64,000 nt of DNA, from positions 39,137,869 to 39,201,868 of the forward strand of contig NC_046683.1 of NCBI RefSeq assembly GCF_009870125.1. The letters run 5' to 3'. Below are positions 57,420-64,000 of the stretch, piece by piece; the stretch's first letter is position 1, and each line of letters opens with the position of its first letter. The DNA is from Drosophila pseudoobscura (taxonomy: Eukaryota > Arthropoda > Insecta > Diptera > Drosophilidae). The position numbers and the translations under genes were made by a program. Under the pieces are notes generated by a model. It was not told the DNA's origin and did not search any database. It saw only the letters and a list, made by a program, of their open reading frames with translations.

Positions 57420-60400
57420 TTCTGGAACATATTCTACCTGCGTCTCAAGTTAATATCTTGAAAATATGGTTGGGAAGAGCTTTAGCTCTTAGACTCCCCC
57501 TTAAACAATTCCCACCCATATTTTTCACCAATATTTCAATTGGTTTTTTGGTACGATCTCGCTGAAAGCTGAAACCCATTTTGGAGGCAGTGAAATGGCT
57601 TGAAATGAGCCAGAAATGAGTGTGTGCAACAAATGTGATAGTCATTCATGCAGCATCCACAGACAGGTGCACGCACAAACAGTGCGAGGTGGGAGGTGGT
57701 GCTGAATTTTGGGGGTGGTATTTTGTCACGTCAGGAATGCACGGGCATGGCATGTGCGTTTGTGGCAAATATTTGCGGTTATCTAAATGGAATGCATGCC
57801 ATTCCACAGCTGGAGAGCAGGAGAGCCGGAGAGCAGGAGTAACCCCAGTGGAAATTTGCATTGCATCGCGAAATATGCAATTAAAGCATAAATTAAGCGT
57901 TAAAAATCAGACATCATCAGAGAGAGAGAGAGAGAGAGAGACGAACTCCATTTGGAGCTAATTTTGTTGCACTGCCCGAGGCGGCGTCCACAGGGGCTAA
58001 CACTCCAAACGTAGCATGTGTCTGCAGACAGCACTCCTCCTCCTCCTCCTCTTCGGACTGACCATTGAAATGACATTAGGGGTATGAATTATTAGTATAG
58101 TCATACATACATTCCTGAATGCACGGGAGTACACATGAGTGCCTGTGCTGGTGCGGTGCTGATGCTGCGGCAGAGAGGAGCGATGCGATTTTTCAATTGT
58201 TTTTCAATTGCCGGTGGCCAGAAAGCTGCAAAGCAAAACCCGATTTGGGGTTCTTTTATATTGGATTGGGGCTTCAAATCAAACTCTGAAGCGGTAAAGC
58301 AGCGATTGCCAGTGGGTGTTTGTGTGTGGGTGAGTGTGGGAACCGGTTATCAATCGGTAATTGGATTGGGCTATGAAATGGATTGTGAATCGTAATAGAA
58401 TGGTTGCAAATATCAGATTTAGATGTGCAAAATGTTTTAATCTCGTTGTGGAGTATATGACTATGAAATATGTGTACTTCATATGGATCGTTAGCCAATT
58501 CAGACTCATTCGAATGGAATCACAAAAATCCACAAATCAAATGCTTAGGCCCATGGACCGTCGACTGTAAATAATTGATTAATGCGGGTGATGGGTCTCT
58601 GGCCATTATTTTAGCCACCATTCTCGTGTAATTGCAAACGGAAGTGGAAACGCTCGTCAGCCATGAATTCTCTTAGCTATAGTTTAAAAAACGAAGCAAC
58701 AAAAAGACAAAAGGAGAGAAACAGAGAGAGAGAGAGAGAGAGAGAGAGGGGTTTAGAGGACGTACAAAAAATTTCAAATAAATAATGCATTAAAAGTCAT
58801 TGCGCTGATGATTTATGCAGGACACAAAAAACCACAGGCATAGTGAAAAACAGTACATAAACCTCAACAATGGCGAGCAGTGAAAATGGGAGGTACGAAC
58901 AGCAGCAGCATCACTTGCAACAAGCAACTTGCAGCAAGCTCAAGTGGCAGGCCAGGTCAGGGGCCGGGGCCCCGGACTAAGGTTCAAGAGTTTCACAGAC
59001 TTGGACTTGAACTGGAATTGGGATCGGGATGGGACGGCATCACTTCCATCAGTTGTTCTCCGTTGCATTTGTAAATTTTTTATGAGGCATGTACCACACC
59101 TTGCCACAAGGCGACCACATATGAGCAAAAGTTGCCGGGCTGGGCTCTTGGAGTGGTTCCGGGGCGGGCTGGCACCCACAATTAAATCAAATTACCTCGA
59201 GTGCACTTGGTGCTTTTTCACAGTCAGAACTCGGCACGGGACTAGGGCCTCTGTCTCAGGTTCAGGCTCAGGCTCAGGCTTAGGCTCAGTCTCAGGGCTG
59301 GGGCTCGGGCCTCAGGACTCCGGCTCAGCAATTAAGCTTTATGTCAAGTTTTTGACTTTGTTCATTATTTTCTTGGCATGTCCTCCCCCGACCTTTCTGG
59401 AGGATATTAAAGTGTGAATTGCTTCCGGGTTTCGGTCAACGAACCTCCCAACCTTAAAGAACTCTAACCACTTCCCCACGGAAGCTAATCAAACGGGAAG
59501 ACAGCGTTTATTCGATTGGAGGATGGCAACATATGCGCCGAAACAAAGACTGGAATGCAGCGAATGAAGTGTATCGGGTCGATTCTTTAATTGAAATCGC
59601 AGCCCAGCAACGCAGACAATGCAGGAGTAGTACCAGCAGTACCAGGAGTAGCATCAAAAAATGCGCAAAAAAGGCGACCGATTCAAGAGCACACGCGAGG
59701 GAATCGAGTTGACATATTCATATAGCGTCAGCAGGGGTGGACGGGATGCATGGATGCAGGGACGAACAAAGGCGAACAATATGCGACGCTGATGACAGAC
59801 GGAGCGAAGACCAGGAACAAGAGAGCATCCCAGCGATGAGCCATGAGCCGTGGAGCCTGCGAGTTGTGAAGGAAACAACGATGAAAGAAGCATTACGGCA
59901 GCTGAATATGCTCCCTGAAGCCCCCAGGGGACAGGACACACTGGAAGAGCGACAGAAAGCGAGGAAGGCATATCAGGGCTGGACGGACAGGATACGGACA
60001 CTCACTCAGAAGCTCAGGGCTCAGGGCTCAGGGCACAGGACTCAGAACTCGGAACTCAGGCAGCACTCGCTATCTCCCACCCTCGCCTTTGCACCAGCAT
60101 GTGGCTATGAAAACCTCAAAATGTGAAAACCGAAATTAAATTTACATCAAAAGGAGAGAAAAAGGACAGCCAGCAGGAGAGGGTGGCGGTGCCAGCATGT
60201 GAGGGTCGAGGGTAGAGTCTGGGCCATTAGTCCTTCGGCTTTTGGGGTGGTACGCTTACGCTCCAGGGTGTTTCCATTGTAATTTTATTAGGTGAGAAAT
60301 GCTAGCGCAAAGCCACGCAAGGGGCGTGCAACACGGGGAGTCACCCACGTAAGGGGGGGACATGCAACAGTCCCGCAAATAAATAAGCAAAATATGGTCC

Positions 60401-61848
60401 GTCGCGGCGGCCCCCACTGCGTATGCGTATGGGTTTCCGTTTCCGCTTGCCGCTGGTGCGTTCCACTCCATGCCACTTCGTTCTCCCTCCACCGCTCCCA
60501 TTCCACATCGTTTGTTGCGGCCCTGGGAGAGAAGGGAGGCACACACTAAATTAGTTTTGACACGTAAGTGCGTTTAGCAGCCAAAAGAGAGAGACCGAGA
60601 GAAAGACACGGAGTTTTATGCCTCAAACCCTGCTGGGTGCCAGTGCTGCCTCCCGCTTTGTAACCGTCTTGGCCCTCCATGAAGGTGGGGATGGGGATGG
60701 GGTTGGGGATGGGAGGAATGGCATTCCTAACATTTTGTAGCATAATTCTGGCCTGTCACTCCGCTCCACTGAAATATGCAAATAAATTACACAAAACACC
60801 AGCAGCGACCGACGGGCGACGAGTGCACACACAATTTATGGAGCCCCGAGAAACCAGATTCTATGCAATTAACCTGAAATTAAATGATTGTTAGTATTAC
60901 TGTTGGATGGAATGTACTTTTGGGGAGCATTAATTAGGCGAACTCTGCTTTGATACCAAGGTCTGCTCCATGCTAATTTGATAGTATGATATAATTTCCA
61001 TAAAAGCGGTCTTTGAGTTTTTTGTGGTTGGAAATCTTTTACTCTTCTCTGCTCTTTTAATATTCCGATACAAGATCTAGTAGCAATAAAATAATAATAC
61101 CCTACATAGTATAAGGTTGTCTCAAGATGGTTACGCTAAGAGGTTCCAGGAGCTACGATAAATAAACACCGAGAAGTAATTGGTATGTTCTAGATTCGGC
61201 AGTGATTTTTTTCTTAGTGTGGGACAAAAATTAGGTAGTAGGTCGTAATGAGGTCTTTGCACATTTTCATAAATTTCGGCATTTGCAGCGCCGCTATCCT
61301 AAACAACTAATGGGATGAAAAGATAGTTCTATTACTTTCATACGATTTTTTATGTGTGTCGATAGAAAATATAACGAGCCAAAGTTTCTGGAAGTTTTCT
61401 AAAATTTTTGAAGTTTCTTTAACTTTGACATTTTTGTTTACTTTTTTTTAGTAAGTAGATTTGAGTTCTTTAGTTTCATTAATTACCAATAGAAAAAGAT
61501 ACTTGCTATTGAAATTGTTCAAAGAAAGGTACGAAGGTACGAATTGTTTTAGTTAACCAACCCGCTTTTATACTACACTAGGCAATGACTGTTTTTCAAA
61601 GTTTCGAAATTATACGTGCTGACAAATTTGAGATATGTACATTAGGGCTGCGCTTATTTGTATAGGCGAAAAAATGTCTAAAAAATGGTATAAAACGATA
61701 AAATATAAAGTTTTATCCGACAACGTTTAGAGGTGCCGACTTGAGGTCAAAGTTGAATAGTACGTACGATATTTTTTTATTTATAAAATTAAATTAAATT
61801 AACAAATTATCTGTTATTAATGGTACTTAATTAGAAAAGGCGGAAAAA
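57420..61848. other. Gene-free stretch with simple repeats
   Basis: GA tracts lie at 57919-57941 and 58723-58748. A CTCAGG-type repeat runs at 59252-59330 and returns at 60008-60060. Frames such as 59737-60126 pass through purine-rich or CTCAGG sequence and are not supported as genes. Confidence 0.4.
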
Positions 61849-62138
61849 ATAGAAGTTAAAAGTTAGCTAAATTTAAGTGATTATAAATATTGTATGCAAT
61901 TAGTTTAAGAGGCTGTTCAGGGGATAGGGTATGACAGAGGGAGCTGTAATGGTGGCATAAAACCCAAAAAGATTCCTGTTCGGCATAATTAGACCTACAC
62001 ATGGGTAAACGGATAGGCCTAAAAGGACGGGTAGGTCTAGATGGTTCGGCCAAGTCAATCTGACCCAAGAGATTTAGGCTAGACCGGTAGGGGGCAAGAT
62101 TCTACCCGAGTCCCAGTTAAAGTTACAAAAGGCAAAAA

Positions 62139-62830
62139 TTAAAAAATGTGGAGTTTGCATTTGGAAAGGTTCAGAAAAAGAAGGTTAGTTGAACACCACA
62201 ATAGTAGTTCACTTAGATCCAGTTGAAGGCGTGTGTGCAAATACCAATCAGAGTAAGACAGACAGATTTTAACATCATCAGCATACATTAGTGTAGCAGG
62301 GTATGTTATAACTTGAGGAAGGTCATTCACAAATAAAATAAACAGAAGCGAGCCCAGATGAGTTCCCTGTGGCACACATGAAGTAACATTAACAGTATTT
62401 GACAATCCGTTAGGAAACAAAACACGTTGAGAGATACGGTTAGAGAGATAGGACTAAATCCAATCTAGAAGATTCGTTGGGAACCCTAATAAAGCGAGCT
62501 TGTGAATAAGCAGAGCATGGTTCACAGAATCGAATGCCTTGCTGAAGTCCGTAAAAACTACATCCGTCTGCAAACCAATTTGAAAACCACGGTGGATTAG
62601 GTTAGAAAACTCAAGAAGGTTAGTCGATGTTGAACGATGTCTGAAAAAACCATGTTGCGACGGAAATATCAAGCTGCAACAAAGATGTTGCAGTTGCCGG
62701 GTGACCAGGAACTCAAGAATCTTCGGGATGGCGGAAAGATTCGCGATAGCACGATAGTTTTCAATATTTGATCTTGAACCTTTTTTGTGAAGCGGAATGA
62801 TGTAGGACTCATTCTAAATTACTGGGAGAC
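62139..62830 (-). pseudogene. LINE reverse-transcriptase domain, one in-frame stop
   Basis: Fingers and palm of the reverse transcriptase are readable in one frame from about 62800 down to 62139, apart from the stop at 62456-62454. Catalytic aspartates are visible in FTDFSKAFDS and in YADD. The thumb beyond KCKLHIF is missing or shifted out of frame. Confidence 0.8.
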
Positions 62831-63426
62831 AAGACTGTTCCTAAGAGAGGTTGAAGAGAAAGGTCAAGGGTTTGCAAAGGGACTGGGCACAGTGTTTTAA
62901 GATGCAACTTGGTACCTTATCTGGACCCGCAGAAAACGATATGTCCATAGATGACAAACCTTCCAGAACAACACTTTCCTCGAAAAAGTGCAGAAAAATA
63001 CTGTTGGCTTGAGGTAGCTGGTACGGATACGGAGTGGATGCGTTGTAAATATGAGACGAGTACGTTGTTTGGAAAAAGGTAGCAAATAAATTTGCAGTAC
63101 CAATAGCAGAAGCTTCTGTTTACGCTTAGAGTTAACGAACGAATAGAATTTTTAAGGATCACTACGAAAGTTACTACTACATTGTGAAAAGTAATGATGA
63201 GCTAAGGCCGACCAAACAACAAGCGGGAGATGTAGATCTAAATCGATAAAGTTGGTTTTGCGAAAACACTTTATGTGCCAAGGAGCCATGGAACTGTCAG
63301 CACCACCAGATCGGGTACACTCAAGGGATATCGACAAAGTTGGATGGTAAGGATCTTCAGGGAATGATATTGGGCTTGCTCTGGATACCGTAGCAAGAGA
63401 AGCATCGTTAACAAAGTCTAACAAAG

Positions 63427-63957
63427 CTAACGAAGTCTGTCCCTAATGTTAAAGTCATTGTGGCAATTGGGAATCAACAGGTTAGCGTCATCGCAAGGCA
63501 GCCAAGAGAGAAATGGGAGGTTAAAGTCCTCCATGACAATAATTCGATCATTGCACCCTAATGCAGATACGACAGTATTAATTGCTGAGAGGTGGTATAA
63601 GTAAATCTCAGCATAAGACCTGGGAGGAATGTAGGAACAGGTTAAATAGAAAAATGCCGAGCCAGCACGAACTTTGACTACAACAAATTGAATTCCATGG
63701 ATGTTATTAAATGGGAATAACTCAGATGAGAAAACAGATTTGACTGCAATCAGGACCCCACCTGCAAAAGATGGGCGGTGTATTCTATAAATAGTGTAAC
63801 TATCAATGAAAATTTCATGATCATTGACAGAGGAGTTAAGCCAGGTTTCGGTAAACGCGATGGCATCGAAATCAAAGGACGCGCTATTAGTATGAATTTG
63901 ACGCAATTTTCCCAGCAAACTGCGAACGTTCTGATAGTGCATGGAAAAATAGTACAT
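63427..63957 (-). pseudogene. LINE apurinic-type endonuclease domain
   Basis: A 176-codon open frame with the order of an exonuclease-endonuclease-phosphatase domain: QNVRSL, a TETWL block with the catalytic glutamate, a GGVLIA strand, the SYIPP block and the DFN block. The C-terminal SDH block is not seen in this frame. It is continued by the broken linker toward the reverse transcriptase. Confidence 0.8.
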
Positions 63958-64000
63958 CAGTTTTTTGGAGCATGTTCGGTAATTCTTGGATTCGAGTTCG

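Larger units (their letters stand above)
61850..64000 (-). mobile_element. CR1/Jockey-like LINE, running off the right edge
   Basis: Read from right to left this is a non-LTR retrotransposon. First comes an endonuclease domain (63957-63427: FTETWLNSSVNDHEIFIDSY, RIHRPSFAGGVLIAVKS, CSYIPPRS, then EDFNLPFLSW where GDFN is usual). A linker with several frameshifts follows. Then the reverse transcriptase: SYIIPLHKKGSRSNIENYR near 62780, then QHGFFRHRSTSTNL, TDFSKAFDSVNHALL, VPQGTHLGSLLFILFVNDLP and the catalytic YADD at about 62285. One in-frame stop (62456-62454) interrupts it. The 3' end near 61850 has no clear tail. The frameshifts and stop indicate an inactive but fairly young copy. Confidence 0.85.

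Noticed and set aside
59737..60126. 129-codon plus frame with helical charged composition
   Set aside because: Purine-rich DNA and a CTCAGG repeat explain the composition. The nominal start is GTG. I could not find splice or polyadenylation support, though a search would settle it.
1..64000. tRNA, rRNA, snRNA or CRISPR features
   Set aside because: I looked for T-loop GGTTCGAATCC-type words with paired arms, rRNA-like conserved runs and regularly spaced repeats and found none convincing; a covariance-model scan would be decisive.

Overview
This window looks like nuclear DNA from a fruit fly, most likely the obscura group of Drosophila. Two kinds of evidence point there: a dozen or so copies of one short interspersed element of the DINE-1/INE-1 (non-autonomous Helitron) type, carrying the usual phrases of that family, and small Drosophila-style introns of 55 to 84 bp. 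The sequence is mostly AT-rich non-coding DNA with simple repeats (GA, CA, GT tracts). I see no rRNA, tRNA, CRISPR array or bacterial-type gene organisation. The species call is an inference from memory of DINE-1 sequences, not from a search.

Three host genes are supported. The main one (23177-25334, +) encodes a BTB-BACK protein. Its large exon appears to splice over a 55-bp intron into a second 42-codon exon, which replaces the apparent Val-Gly-stop end. A second candidate (about 48390-49200, +) has two small introns in its 5' leader and encodes an 84-residue basic, serine-rich protein. A third (57066-57371, +) is an intronless 101-residue protein resembling a Drosophila-restricted winged-helix-like family.

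The rest is a transposon graveyard. From left to right: a broken hAT transposase split by a DINE-1 copy (1.8-3.0 kb); a hAT-like terminal-inverted-repeat element with 8-bp target duplication, also split by a DINE-1 copy (7.4-9.15 kb), and a short relative at 16.4 kb; a palindrome-rich repeat (9.25-9.68 kb) with a second fragment at 52.1 kb; an internally deleted Tc1-like element with a complete end structure (14.3-15.2 kb); a LINE RNase-H-end fragment (26.5-27.05 kb); two degenerate CR1/Jockey-like LINE fragments (33.7-35.2 and 39.2-40.5 kb); a Transib cluster (36.4-38.6 kb) with a short element having perfect 36-bp inverted repeats and 5-bp GC-rich target duplication, and a RAG1-like transposase pseudogene; a second Transib-like element at 44.0-45.8 kb split by a DINE-1 copy; and a longer LINE on the minus strand running off the right edge (61.85-64.0 kb). 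DINE-1 copies fall into at least two subfamilies and have repeatedly inserted into older transposons, giving a relative age order.

The most interesting material is the Transib group, whose ends start with the same heptamer used in vertebrate V(D)J recombination signals and whose transposase remnant aligns with the C-terminal part of RAG1. I found no evidence for an undescribed multi-gene system. Long open frames elsewhere lie in low-complexity or GC-rich non-coding DNA and were rejected.
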